Below are positions 1 through 9,131 of a stretch of DNA of 64,000 nt, piece after piece. Position numbers and translations under genes: made by a program. How positions within the stretch are numbered: position 1 is the first letter of the stretch; each line of letters starts with the position of its first letter. The notes beneath the pieces were generated by a model, which was not told the origin of the DNA, did not search any database, and worked only from the letters and a program-made list of their open reading frames with translations. Source of the stretch: Pseudomonas peli (GTDB lineage: Bacteria > Pseudomonadota > Gammaproteobacteria > Pseudomonadales > Pseudomonadaceae); the NCBI RefSeq assembly GCF_900099645.1, contig NZ_FMTL01000003.1, positions 62,001 through 126,000 on the forward strand. Direction: 5' to 3'.

Positions 1-1
1 G

Positions 2-274
2 GTCGATGGCGCCCAGGTGGCGCTGTTCTATCTGCCTGACGAGACCCGCGGCAAACAGCTGTATGCCGTCGATAACCGCGACCCGAAGTCCGGTGCCAAC
101 GTGATTGGACGCGGCATTGTCGGCAGCCTGGCCGGCGACCTGGTGATCGCCGCGCCACTGTACAAACAGCACTACCGCCTGGAAGACGGCAGCTGCCTGG
201 AATACCCCGAGCAGCAACTGCGTACCTGGCCGGTGCGCTTGCAGGGCGACCGGGTGGAAATTGGTCTGAGCTAA
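2..274 (+). CDS. nirD: Nitrite reductase (NADH) small subunit NirD, 3' part
   Basis: The window opens inside this gene, which runs in frame from base 2 to the TAA ending at 274, giving 90 residues. NirD is the small Rieske-like subunit that partners NirB in assimilatory reduction of nitrite to ammonium in the cytoplasm. The segment from NRDPKSGANVIGRGIVGSLAG through VIAAPLYKQHYRLEDGSCLE matches the body of E. coli-type NirD, which lacks the classical Rieske Cys/His pairs. The N-terminal portion and nirB would lie upstream of base 1. A hairpin at 301-342 closes the transcript. The following modABC genes fit functionally, because nitrate reductase needs molybdenum cofactor. Confidence 0.88.
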   Translation, partial: VDGAQVALFYLPDETRGKQLYAVDNRDPKSGANVIGRGIVGSLAGDLVIAAPLYKQHYRLEDGSCLEYPEQQLRTWPVRLQGDRVEIGLS

Positions 275-300
275 AGCCAACGTTCAGTAAACATCGACCA

Positions 301-342
301 GCCCGCGAACAGCACCCTTGCCCGGTGTTGCTCGCGGGCTTT
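301..342 (+). terminator. Rho-independent terminator after nirD
   Basis: The arms at 301-316 and 324-339 pair over 16 positions with two mismatches around a 7-nt loop, followed by TTT. It lies 27 bp past the nirD stop. Confidence 0.7.
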
Positions 343-408
343 GTCGTTCAATGGCCGTCCGTATAGGATGGCCATGCTGCGGCACGGCAAAACCTGCACT
401 GCCGGTAA

Positions 409-1191
<783 letters not shown>

Positions 1192-1203
1192 AGGAGCGTT
1201 GCG

Positions 1204-1896
1204 ATGCCACTGACTAAAGCCGATTTCGCAGCGGTCCTGCTGACGTTCGAGCTGGCATCGCTGACTACCCTGTTGCTGCTGCTGATCGGGACGCCGATTG
1301 CCTGGTGGCTGGCGCGCACTGATTCGCGCTGGAAGCAGCCGATTGGTGCCATCGTCGCCCTGCCGCTGGTGCTGCCGCCAACGGTGATTGGCTTCTACCT
1401 GCTGGTGAGCATGGGGCCGCATGGCGTTATCGGTCAGCTGACCCAGAGCCTCGGCCTTGGCACCCTGACGTTTACCTTTGCTGGGCTGGTGATCGGTTCG
1501 GTGTTCTATTCCCTGCCCTTTGTCGTGCAGCCACTGCAGAACGCCTTCGAGGCGATTGGTCGTGCCCCGCTGGAGGCGGCGGCGACGCTGCGCGCCGGGC
1601 CTTGGGATGCGTTCTTCACGGTGGTGTTGCCGCTGGCCAAGCCGGGGTTTGTCACCGCAGCGATTCTTGGTTTTGCCCATACCGTGGGCGAGTTCGGCGT
1701 GGTGCTGATGATTGGCGGCAATATCCCCGGTAAGACCCAGGTGGCCTCCGTGCAGATCTACAACCACGTGGAAACCATGCAGTACGCCCAAGCCCATTGG
1801 CTGGCCGGCGGTATGGTGCTGTTCTCCTTTATCGTGCTGCTGGCGCTCTACTCTGGTCGAAGCAGCGGGCGCAGCAGTACGCGGGTGTGGCAATGA
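1204..1896 (+). CDS. modB: Molybdate ABC transporter permease ModB
   Basis: ModB is the inner-membrane channel subunit for molybdate import. The 230-residue protein shows five or so hydrophobic spans. The permease EAA loop is at about residues 115-145, beginning [14 protein letters not shown] and ending VVLPLAKPG; this loop docks on the ModC ATPase. The ATG at 1204 follows a GAGGAGCG ribosome site. Its TGA (1894-1896) overlaps the ATG of modC (1893), which indicates translational coupling. The length is normal. Confidence 0.94.
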   Translation: MPLTKADFAAVLLTFELASLTTLLLLLIGTPIAWWLARTDSRWKQPIGAIVALPLVLPPTVIGFYLLVSMGPHGVIGQLTQSLGLGTLTFTFAGLVIGSVFYSLPFVVQPLQNAFEAIGRAPLEAAATLRAGPWDAFFTVVLPLAKPGFVTAAILGFAHTVGEFGVVLMIGGNIPGKTQVASVQIYNHVETMQYAQAHWLAGGMVLFSFIVLLALYSGRSSGRSSTRVWQ

Positions 1897-3035
1897 TCTG
1901 GCCTTTGGCGCGGCGCAATCCGGCGATTCGTACAGTCGCCGGGGCGGGTGAAATCCAGGCGCGTTTCAAGGTGGAGCATGCCGGTTTCACCCTGGATGTT
2001 GAGCTGAACCTGCCCGGTCGCGGCGTCAGCGCGCTGTTCGGCCATTCTGGCTCGGGCAAGACCAGCTGCCTGCGCTGTTTTGCCGGGCTGGATCAGCCGA
2101 GCGCAGGCTACCTGCAGGTCAACGGCGAGCTGTGGCAGGACAGCGCCCAGGGCGTCTTCGTGCCGGCACATCAACGTGCCGTGGGTTACGTGTTTCAGGA
2201 TGCCAACCTGTTTGCCCACCTTACCGTGCGGCGCAATCTGCAGTACGGCTTGAAGCGCATTCCCGCAGCCCAGCGGCGGATTGCCCTGGAGCAGGCGGTG
2301 GAATTGCTCGGTATAGAGCATCTGCTGGAGCGCTTGCCAGGCAAGCTGTCTGGCGGCGAACAGCAGCGCGTAGGCATTGCCCGCGCCCTGCTGACCAGCC
2401 CACGCCTGTTGCTGCTGGACGAGCCGTTGGCGTCCCTCGACCTCAAACGCAAGCAGGAGGTGTTGCCCTATCTGGAGCGCCTGCATCAGGAGCTGGAAAT
2501 TCCGATTGTCTACGTCAGCCACTCGCCGGATGAAGTGGCGCGTCTGGCCGATCATCTGGTGCTACTGGAGGACGGTAAGGTCAGCGCCAGCGGTCCACTC
2601 AAGGAAACCCTGCTGCGCGCCGACCTGCCGTTTGTCTTCGAGGACGATGCCGAGGCGGTGGTCGACGGCGTAGTTACCGCCCATGACCAGGCTTACGGGC
2701 TGCTCTCCCTGCAATTGCCGGATAGCCAGATCAACTTGCGCTTGCCCCACGGGCCGCTGCCGTTGGGTCAGTCGGTGCGGATCAAGGTCAAGGCGCGGGA
2801 TGTCAGTCTGAGCCTGCAACAGGCCGAGGACAGCAGCGTGCTCAACCTGTTGCCAGCGCGAGTAGTGGACTGGATCAACGTCGCCGAACAAGCCCATGTG
2901 CTGGTGCGTGTGCAGGTGGGCGGCGAGCAACTGATTGCCCGCATCACCCGTTACTCCTTCGACCGCCTGCAGATCCAGCGCGAGCAGTTGCTGTGGGCGC
3001 AGGTCAAGTCGGTGTCGTTACTGAGCACTCACTGA
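1893..3035 (+). CDS. modC: Molybdate ABC transporter ATP-binding protein ModC
   Basis: ModC is the cytoplasmic ATPase that powers ModB. From the ATG at 1893 the protein has 380 residues, somewhat longer than usual because about 20 residues precede the first beta strand. Walker A is GHSGSGKTS near residue 50, the signature is [15 protein letters not shown] near 150, and Walker B with D-loop is [12 protein letters not shown] near 170. A C-terminal TOBE/MOP domain (about 290-375) would bind oxyanion and regulate transport. A longer in-frame extension upstream of 1893 would run through modB and is rejected. The 3' end overlaps the convergent gene ending at 3018 by 18 bp. Confidence 0.93.
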   Translation: MIWPLARRNPAIRTVAGAGEIQARFKVEHAGFTLDVELNLPGRGVSALFGHSGSGKTSCLRCFAGLDQPSAGYLQVNGELWQDSAQGVFVPAHQRAVGYVFQDANLFAHLTVRRNLQYGLKRIPAAQRRIALEQAVELLGIEHLLERLPGKLSGGEQQRVGIARALLTSPRLLLLDEPLASLDLKRKQEVLPYLERLHQELEIPIVYVSHSPDEVARLADHLVLLEDGKVSASGPLKETLLRADLPFVFEDDAEAVVDGVVTAHDQAYGLLSLQLPDSQINLRLPHGPLPLGQSVRIKVKARDVSLSLQQAEDSSVLNLLPARVVDWINVAEQAHVLVRVQVGGEQLIARITRYSFDRLQIQREQLLWAQVKSVSLLSTH

Positions 3036-3449
3036 TGTCTGGGCAAACGCGCCGGGGATGACCTGCGAGCGCTTCAGCCCCAGCCACTCCAACTCGATAA
3101 ACACCACTACCACAACAGCCTGGACGATCACGAAGGCGTAGCCCAGCGCGTTCGGTGTGAACCAGCCGCTGAGCAGCACCAGCAGGCTGAGCACCACCCA
3201 TAGCGCATTCAGGCCGATCACCGTGTAGACCGCTGCCCGCGCCATGCTTTCACGGCGCGATAGCCAGAGCAGAAAGGCCACCAGCGGAATCAGCACCACG
3301 CCAACGCCGAAGAGGAATGCACCCGGCAGGGCCAACAGACTGCTGAGCCAGTCAGCCAGCAGCAGGAGTTGCGCCGTGGTGATCACGCCCACCAGGCCAT
3401 CGGCGAGCAGGGCACGGCGCAGTAACAGCGAAGGTTGCAAGGTGGTCAT
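3018..3449 (-). CDS. Small four-helix membrane protein of unknown function
   Basis: This 143-residue protein has four hydrophobic segments (about residues 20-38, 42-62, 72-92 and 98-118) and a short basic loop SRRESMAR between the second and third. That pattern suggests a polytopic inner-membrane protein with short termini. I recognise no catalytic or binding motif. The ATG at 3449 follows a plausible ribosome site (GGAGACTTCGCC). It is convergent with modC and overlaps its last 18 bp. The next gene to the right diverges, so this looks monocistronic. No function is proposed. Confidence 0.75.
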   Translation of the reverse strand: MTTLQPSLLLRRALLADGLVGVITTAQLLLLADWLSSLLALPGAFLFGVGVVLIPLVAFLLWLSRRESMARAAVYTVIGLNALWVVLSLLVLLSGWFTPNALGYAFVIVQAVVVVVFIELEWLGLKRSQVIPGAFAQTSVSAQ

Positions 3450-3568
3450 GGCGAAGTCTCCATAAAGAACCGTCGAAATGGCGGCTTGCTCTTAGATTTC
3501 GCCGATCCACGCGCCGCGTCGATTACCTCGCAGGTAATGGCTGCAATGACCTTGCTGGTCTATCGTCG

Positions 3569-4387
3569 ATGCCCATGAACAGCCAAATCCAGCCCGTCGG
3601 GGCCCTGCTGCGCCAGTGGCGCCAGCATCGTCGTCTGAGTCAGCTCGACCTCGCTTGTGAGGCCGATATTTCCACCCGCCACCTGAGCTTTGTTGAAACC
3701 GGGCGCGCCCAGCCCAGCCGCGAGATGCTGCTGTTGCTCGCCGAGCAGCTGGAGATTCCGCTGCGCGAACGCAATCGTCTGCTCAGCGCCGCTGGCTATG
3801 CACCGCTGTTTACTCAGCATGCGCTGTCCGAGCCAGCCATGGCGGCCGCGCGCAGCGCCATCGACCTGCTGCTCAAGGCCCACGAGCCCTACCCGGCACT
3901 GACCATCGACCGTCACTGGAACCTGCTGGCGGCCAACAGTGCCCTCGCGCCCTTTCTGCAGGGCATTGCGCCTGAGCTGCTGACGCCGCCGATCAACGTC
4001 ATGCGCCTGAGCCTGCACCCGCAAGGGCTGGCACCGCGTATCGTCAACCTGGGCGCCTGGCGCGCCTACCTGTTGGCGCGGCTGCAGCGCGATTTTCAGG
4101 CCAGCGGCGATGCTCAGTTGCACGCGCTGTGGGATGAGCTGAACGCCTATCCAGGGCCGGCGGCGCCCGCGCAATTCGACAGCGACACAGTGCTGATGCC
4201 GTTGCAGTTTGCCAGCGAGCAGGGCGTGATCAGCCTGATCGGCACCACCACGGTGTTTGGCACCGCCAATGACATCACCCTGGCGGAACTGGCGCTGGAA
4301 ACCTTCTTTCCGGCCGATGCCTTCAGCGCGCAGTACCTGCGTGACTTGGCCGAATCGACGCATCTTTCCGACGAAATCACTCTTTAG
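3569..4387 (+). CDS. MmyB-like helix-turn-helix transcriptional regulator
   Basis: Residues about 8-65 form a Cro/C1 (XRE) helix-turn-helix (LLRQWRQHRRLSQLDLACEA, then RHLSFVETGRAQPSREML). Residues about 100-265 resemble the MmyB ligand-binding domain, including the typical YPALTIDRHWNLLAAN and NVMRLSLHPQGLAPRIVN stretches. MmyB-type regulators are thought to bind fatty-acid-like ligands and to control neighbouring dehydrogenase or hydrolase genes; the ligand here is unknown. Length (272) is normal. ATG codons exist at residues 1 and 3. The nearest candidate target is the divergent membrane-protein gene at 3449; the gene at 4490 follows on the same strand. Confidence 0.88.
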   Translation: MPMNSQIQPVGALLRQWRQHRRLSQLDLACEADISTRHLSFVETGRAQPSREMLLLLAEQLEIPLRERNRLLSAAGYAPLFTQHALSEPAMAAARSAIDLLLKAHEPYPALTIDRHWNLLAANSALAPFLQGIAPELLTPPINVMRLSLHPQGLAPRIVNLGAWRAYLLARLQRDFQASGDAQLHALWDELNAYPGPAAPAQFDSDTVLMPLQFASEQGVISLIGTTTVFGTANDITLAELALETFFPADAFSAQYLRDLAESTHLSDEITL

Positions 4388-4489
4388 GCTGCTTTTATCC
4401 CGTATTCAGTGCAGTACCCTGTTGCGCGCGATTGTATAAGCTGACCTCGTTCAGCACTGCTCACAAAAATAATAAGGAGCACACCACGT

Positions 4490-5233
4490 ATGCGTTCTAT
4501 AACGCTGTCTCGCTCGCTATTGCTCGCGGTTATCGGGTTGTTGGCCGGCCTCTCGCCGCTGACCTTTGCCCAGGCCGTTACCCCCCAGGAACAGGTTCAA
4601 GTGCAGGCCAGCCGGGTTACCAGCAGCTTGATGCTGTTACGCGGTGAGGGTTTCCAAAAGAAACACCAGGACGCCCTGGAAACTGATCTACAGGCCCTGG
4701 CCGCCGCCGTGCAGAGCCTGCCGCAAAGCAGCGATGCCCTGCGCAGTGCCCATCAGGAACTGGTGGTGCAGATTCACCGTGGCGTGGCCTTTGGCCCGAG
4801 TGAAGATGACATGCCCTGGCGCTACCCCGAGGACCTCAGCAAAGCCCTGCTCGGCGTGCTTGAGGAAACCCGCAAGCTGGCCGGCCCGGCTGATAGCGAA
4901 CTGTCCGCCAAGCTCGAATACCTCTCGGTGCAGTACCTCAGCCGCGCCTACTTCGGCAATTTCGAAACCGCCCGCGAGCAGCCCGACACCTACCTCGGCC
5001 AGGATGAACGCAAGATCGTGCCGTCAGTGGATGCGCAGCTGGCGGCACTGGATGGCAAAGCCGACCCGCAGGTGGGCAAGCTGAAAACCCGCTGGGATTA
5101 CCTCAAGGCCGCGCTGGTCGACCTCAACAGCCAGAGCAGCGCCCTGCAGAGCGCCTCGGGTCGGCCATTTGCACCGATCACCGTGTATCGCCATACCCGT
5201 TCACTGACCACGCAATGGATGGCGATGTACTGA
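4490..5233 (+). CDS. Exported protein of unknown function
   Basis: The 247-residue product starts with a clear Sec signal peptide (RSLLLAVIGLLAGL, cleavage after TFAQA near residue 28). The mature part is hydrophilic and largely helical, with no cysteines to form disulfides and no recognisable catalytic motif. It ends TRSLTTQWMAMY, a slightly hydrophobic tail. An AAGGAG ribosome site sits about 11 bp before the ATG. It stands alone between the MmyB-like regulator and a nested hairpin element at 5275-5330. I infer a periplasmic protein; I do not recognise the family. Confidence 0.75.
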   Translation: MRSITLSRSLLLAVIGLLAGLSPLTFAQAVTPQEQVQVQASRVTSSLMLLRGEGFQKKHQDALETDLQALAAAVQSLPQSSDALRSAHQELVVQIHRGVAFGPSEDDMPWRYPEDLSKALLGVLEETRKLAGPADSELSAKLEYLSVQYLSRAYFGNFETAREQPDTYLGQDERKIVPSVDAQLAALDGKADPQVGKLKTRWDYLKAALVDLNSQSSALQSASGRPFAPITVYRHTRSLTTQWMAMY

Positions 5234-5274
5234 GGTCTGTCATGGATCTGCTGCGCGTCGGCGATACTGCGTTA

Positions 5275-5330
5275 AAAATGGCCTCGGGCAGCTCATTTGG
5301 AGTCGTAAACTCCGCGCCCTCGGCCATTTT
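5275..5330. repeat. Nested inverted-repeat element
   Basis: An outer pair, AAAATGGCC-TC-GGGC (5275-5289) and GCCC-TC-GGCCATTTT (5316-5330), encloses a perfect inner hairpin GGAGT-CGTAA-ACTCC (5299-5313). The form resembles intergenic repeats recurrent in Pseudomonas genomes, and it may also act as a terminator for the gene ending at 5233. I see no second copy in this window. Confidence 0.55.
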
Positions 5331-5402
5331 GACCTGCCGAAGGCTGTTACTAACGTAGCGCCTTGTCTCGCTCTAGCTCGCGAGATCCGGATCGGTTCTA
5401 GC

Positions 5403-5421
5403 AGGCCGCCGATGGCGGCCT
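5403..5421. terminator. Hairpin at the 3' end of the DUF962 gene
   Basis: AGGCCGCC (5403-5410), loop GAT, GGCGGCCT (5414-5421) form a perfect 8-bp stem just past the minus-strand stop at 5429. No T-run follows directly, so termination efficiency is uncertain. Confidence 0.5.
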
Positions 5422-5428
5422 AGCAGTT

Positions 5429-5953
5429 TCAAGCAGTGGCTTTCTTCTCGCTAATACAGGTCGGGCCGGCTCGCTCGACGATGGCCTGTTCGACCTCTTT
5501 GCGCAGGCCCAGCAGGAAGGCCGCTTCGGCGGCGACGAACAGGGGGCCGATCACCAGGCCCATCACGTCATCGACAAACGCCGGTTTGCGCCCTTCGTAG
5601 TAATGGCCGACAAACTGAATAATCCAGCCGATCACAAACAGGCCGATGCCGCTGCTCAGCCACACCGCCGTTGATTGCACGGCCAGGCCCGCCGCTGCCC
5701 ACAGGCTGAGCAGCAACAGCAGCGCCATCAGCAGGCCGAAGCGCAGGTCCAGGCGCAGGTAGAACACCCCTGCCGCCAAGGCCACCAGCAGCGCGGGGGA
5801 CAGCCACAGGCCGAGCAGTTCGAAGCCAGGGCGTGACAACAACACGGTAACCGCCACAACGATCAGTGGAATACCGATAAAGTGGCTGAGAATATTGCGT
5901 TGGTCGCGGTGATAGGCCGCGTATTGAGCCAGATGATCAACCAGGGTTTTCAT
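5429..5953 (-). CDS. DUF962 / Mpo1-like membrane protein
   Basis: The 174-residue product begins MKTLVDHLAQYAAYHRDQRN, then LSHFIGIPL, the hallmark N-terminus of the DUF962/YGL010w family. Yeast Mpo1 of this family is an Fe(II)-dependent dioxygenase in fatty-acid alpha-oxidation; bacterial members are uncharacterised. Conserved His residues (H7, H15 and H24 region) and a later FVGHYYEGRKP motif fit the metal-binding pattern. Four hydrophobic spans place it in the inner membrane. I prefer the ATG at 5953, preceded by GAGGAAAATAATA, over the ATG 15 bp upstream. The gene diverges from a Crp/Fnr regulator. Confidence 0.82.
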   Translation of the reverse strand: MKTLVDHLAQYAAYHRDQRNILSHFIGIPLIVVAVTVLLSRPGFELLGLWLSPALLVALAAGVFYLRLDLRFGLLMALLLLLSLWAAAGLAVQSTAVWLSSGIGLFVIGWIIQFVGHYYEGRKPAFVDDVMGLVIGPLFVAAEAAFLLGLRKEVEQAIVERAGPTCISEKKATA

Positions 5954-6045
5954 TATTATTTTCCTCATGCAAGACAGGTGGCCAGCATGAACCCACGCCC
6001 ACGCAGCGCTCTGTCAGCTAGCCGACAAACCGCTTGGAACCGTCG

Positions 6046-6729
6046 ATGAACAGCGAGCACCGCTATCAGGCTCGTCTGCGCCAAGGCCACTGGTTCAGTG
6101 CCCTGCCCGTTGCCCTGCAAGAGGCGCTGCTGGCGGCTGCTCAGGTGCAGCAACTGGCGCCCGGTCAGGTGCTGTTTCGTCGGGGCGACAAACCCTGTGG
6201 CCTGTATGCGGTGGTCGAGGGCGGCATGCGCATTGGCGCGGTCAGTGCCACCGGCAAGGAAGCGTTGCTCACCTTGGTGGAGCCACCCTACTGGTTTGGC
6301 GAGATTTCCCTGTTTGACGGCCAACCGCGCACCCATGATGCCTTTGCCGAAGGCCCCGCCACCTTGCTGCTGGTGCCGCAAGCGCGGTTGCTGGCGCTGC
6401 TCGAACAGCAACCGCAGTACTGGCGTGATTTCGCCCTGCTGATGAGCCATAAACTGCGCCTGGCGTTTATCGCCCTGGAAGAAATGAGCCTGCTGCCCGC
6501 CGCCCCACGTCTGGCCCGGCGCCTGCTGCTGATTGCCGAGAACTACGGCGAAGGCGAGCCGCGCCGGGTGCTGCACCTGCCGCAGGAGCAACTGGCGCTG
6601 ATGCTGGCGATTTCCCGGCAGACCACCAACCAGATACTCAAGGAGTTGGAGGCCCAGGGCATTCTGCGCCTGACCTATGGCGAGATCGAACTCCTCGATC
6701 TGCCGCGCTTACGTCAGGCGGCGCAGTAG
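6046..6729 (+). CDS. Crp/Fnr family transcriptional regulator
   Basis: The 227-residue protein has a cyclic-nucleotide-binding fold at about residues 20-135 (LAPGQVLFRRGD, then GLYAVVEGGMRIG, WFGEISLFDGQPRTHDA) and a C-terminal winged helix at about 150-225 with recognition region ISRQTTNQILKELEAQGIL. It lacks the N-terminal cysteines of Fnr, so it is not an iron-sulfur oxygen sensor; the effector is unknown. An in-frame TTG 12 bp upstream is possible, but the ATG at 6046 is favoured. It diverges from the DUF962 gene and precedes the PhoD-like phosphatase by about 80 bp, so either neighbour could be a target. Confidence 0.88.
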   Translation: MNSEHRYQARLRQGHWFSALPVALQEALLAAAQVQQLAPGQVLFRRGDKPCGLYAVVEGGMRIGAVSATGKEALLTLVEPPYWFGEISLFDGQPRTHDAFAEGPATLLLVPQARLLALLEQQPQYWRDFALLMSHKLRLAFIALEEMSLLPAAPRLARRLLLIAENYGEGEPRRVLHLPQEQLALMLAISRQTTNQILKELEAQGILRLTYGEIELLDLPRLRQAAQ

Positions 6730-6810
6730 GCAGCGGCTGCAAAGACTGAACCTCTGGCGCAGAATGGCGCTCTATTGCCGACCTGTTTGCCGCCAGAGCC
6801 CGATGTACTG

Positions 6811-8817
6811 ATGCCGATAACCGCTGAGACACCCCCTGCCGTCCACGCTGACCTGCCCCAGGTGCTGGCCGGCCCGCTGCTGCGCCGCATGGAAGCGCAG
6901 CGCCTGGTGCTCTGGCTGGTTGGCAGCCGGCCCTTATCGCTAACCCTGCAGCTGAGCCATGGTGATGCCCCCGAGCCACAGCGCTTGCCGCTGCACGGTG
7001 ACAGCTGCCAGGTTATCCAGATTGGCGAACAGGCATTTATCCACCTGATTGACCTCACGCTGGAAGCGCCGCTGCCCTGCGATGTGCAGATTGATTACGA
7101 CCTGCTGATCGAACAGCCGGATCAGGCCGTGCTGGGTATCGCCGACTGGGCGCCGCACTTGCTGTACGACGGCGCGATCCAGGCTAATTTCGTCCTGCGC
7201 GCACAGCTGGATCATCTCCTGCACGGCTCTTGCCGCAAGCCGCATCACCCGGCGGCTGACGGCTTGCTCTGCGCCGACCGTCTGCTGGCCGAAGCACATG
7301 CCCCCGAGCAGCGCCCGGCCTTGCTGCTGATGAGTGGCGATCAGATCTACGCCGATGATGTCAGCGGGCCGATGCTGCGGGCGATTCATCAGGTGATTGA
7401 GCGCCTGGGTTTGTTTGGCGAGCATTTGCAAGGTGCGGTGGTCGATGACAGCACGGCGCTGTACCAGCACCCCGCCAGCTACTACCAGCGCGCCGAGCTG
7501 TTGCCTGCGCTGAAGAGCAACGAAACCCTGCGCGAGCGCTTCTTCGGCGGCGTGGAAAAACCGGTGTTCACCACCAGCAGCGCCGACAACCACCTGGTGA
7601 CCTGCGCCGAAGTGTTGGCCATGTACCTGCTGGTCTGGTCGCCGACGCCATGGACGTTGCTGGATGCGGAAATGCCGGCGCTCAGCGCCGAGGAAGTGCC
7701 GCGTTATCAAGCCGAGCGTGAGCGCATTGAAGCGTTTCGCTGCGGTCTGGGCCAGGTCGCCCGTGCCCTCGCCCACTTGCCGACGCTGATGATCTTCGAT
7801 GATCACGACATCACCGATGACTGGAACCTCTCCGCGCAGTGGGAAGAGACGGCCTACGGCCACCCGTTTTCCAAACGCATCATCGGCAATGCGCTGATCG
7901 CCTACCTGCTGTGCCAGGGCTGGGGCAATAACCCCGATGTGTTTGCTGAGCCGCTGCAGATGATCCGTGCGATGACCGAGGGCCGCGATGCTGCCAACCA
8001 CATGGACAGTGAGCCGCAGGATGCGCTGACCGACACCTTGCTGAGCTTTCACCAGTGGCAATTCGTCCTGCCGAGCAGCCCGGCGCTGGTGGTGCTCGAC
8101 ACGCGCACCCGACGCTGGCGCAGCGAGCGCAACCTCAAGCGGCCGTCCGGTTTGCTGGATTGGGAAGCGCTGTGCGAATTTCAGCAGGAGCTGCTTGATC
8201 ATCCGTCGGCGATCATCGTCTCCCCTGCGCCGATATTCGGCGTCAAGCTGATCGAGACCATCCAGAAGGTCTTCAGCTGGGCCGGCCATCCGCTGATGGT
8301 CGATGCGGAAAACTGGATGGCCCACCGTGGTGCGGCGCAGGTGATGCTGAACATCTTCCGCCACTCGCGCACGCCGGGTAACTACGTGATTCTCTCCGGC
8401 GATGTGCATTACTCGTTTGTCTACGAGGTGCTGATCCGCCAGCGCAAACGCGGCCCGCAGCTCTGGCAGATCACCAGCAGCGGCCTGAAAAACGAATTCC
8501 CGCCGCGCCTGCTTGATTGGTTCGACCGCCTCAACCGCTGGCTCTACGCACCCTGGTCGCCACTCAACTGGTTGACCACCCGCCGGCGCATGCAGGTCAA
8601 ACCGCGCATCCCCTCGCGCAGCAAGGCCGGCGAACGCCTGTGGAATGGGGCGGGGCTCGGTCAGGTGTGGTTCAACGACAACGGCCAGCCGAGCGCGATC
8701 TACCAGCTGAATGCCGATGGCTCGCCCGCGGTGGCGTTTGTCGATGATCGTGATAACGCACCGAGCACGGCGCCTGCCCGCCGCGCAGCAACTCAGTCGG
8801 CAGATCGCTCAGCCTGA
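6811..8817 (+). CDS. PhoD-like alkaline phosphatase / phosphodiesterase family protein
   Basis: The 668-residue protein carries PhoD-superfamily metallophosphatase motifs: LMSGDQIYADD near residue 172, LMIFDDHDITDDWN near 326, and VILSGDVHYSFVYE near 526. These provide the Asp, Asn and His ligands of the active site. An N-terminal region of about 130 residues before the catalytic domain resembles a substrate-side beta domain. No signal peptide or Tat motif is evident, unlike secreted PhoD, which suggests a cytoplasmic enzyme. The ATG at 6811 is chosen over a TTG at 6775. Its last 25 bp overlap the convergent DUF3325 gene. Confidence 0.85.
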   Translation: MPITAETPPAVHADLPQVLAGPLLRRMEAQRLVLWLVGSRPLSLTLQLSHGDAPEPQRLPLHGDSCQVIQIGEQAFIHLIDLTLEAPLPCDVQIDYDLLIEQPDQAVLGIADWAPHLLYDGAIQANFVLRAQLDHLLHGSCRKPHHPAADGLLCADRLLAEAHAPEQRPALLLMSGDQIYADDVSGPMLRAIHQVIERLGLFGEHLQGAVVDDSTALYQHPASYYQRAELLPALKSNETLRERFFGGVEKPVFTTSSADNHLVTCAEVLAMYLLVWSPTPWTLLDAEMPALSAEEVPRYQAERERIEAFRCGLGQVARALAHLPTLMIFDDHDITDDWNLSAQWEETAYGHPFSKRIIGNALIAYLLCQGWGNNPDVFAEPLQMIRAMTEGRDAANHMDSEPQDALTDTLLSFHQWQFVLPSSPALVVLDTRTRRWRSERNLKRPSGLLDWEALCEFQQELLDHPSAIIVSPAPIFGVKLIETIQKVFSWAGHPLMVDAENWMAHRGAAQVMLNIFRHSRTPGNYVILSGDVHYSFVYEVLIRQRKRGPQLWQITSSGLKNEFPPRLLDWFDRLNRWLYAPWSPLNWLTTRRRMQVKPRIPSRSKAGERLWNGAGLGQVWFNDNGQPSAIYQLNADGSPAVAFVDDRDNAPSTAPARRAATQSADRSA

Positions 8818-9131
8818 GACCGCGCGGGCCAGAGCGGGGCCAGCCATTGCGCGCGCCAGCTTAAGGTCAATGCGACGAGCAGCGTGGCGACGCCCAGCAG
8901 CATCAGCCACAGCAGGATGGCCATGGCCGGCGAATCGCCCGCCAGGCTGCACACCAATGACAGCCCGAGCATCAGGCTTGCGCCGCTGCGCAGGGCGACT
9001 TGCCGTGACGCCGTCTGTTGCACGCCTTGATGCACCTGACGCCAATGGTTGGGCAAGGCCAGGGCGAGCCAGGCAAAGCCCAGCACCGCCAGCAGCAGGG
9101 CCAACAGCGAGTACAGAGCGGCGTCAGACAT
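8793..9131 (-). CDS. DUF3325 membrane protein of iron-uptake operon
   Basis: This 112-residue protein has three hydrophobic helices (about residues 6-26, 48-66, 70-90). The N-terminus (ALYSLLALLLAVLGFAWLAL) and the RQVHQGVQQTASRQ loop fit DUF3325, a family found next to PepSY-domain proteins and TonB-dependent siderophore receptors. It is the last gene of the operon and overlaps the PepSY gene by 8 bp, consistent with translational coupling. It also overlaps the convergent phosphatase gene by 25 bp. The role is unknown; an accessory part in an inner-membrane ferrisiderophore-reduction complex is an inference from context. Confidence 0.8.
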   Translation of the reverse strand: MSDAALYSLLALLLAVLGFAWLALALPNHWRQVHQGVQQTASRQVALRSGASLMLGLSLVCSLAGDSPAMAILLWLMLLGVATLLVALTLSWRAQWLAPLWPARSQAERSAD

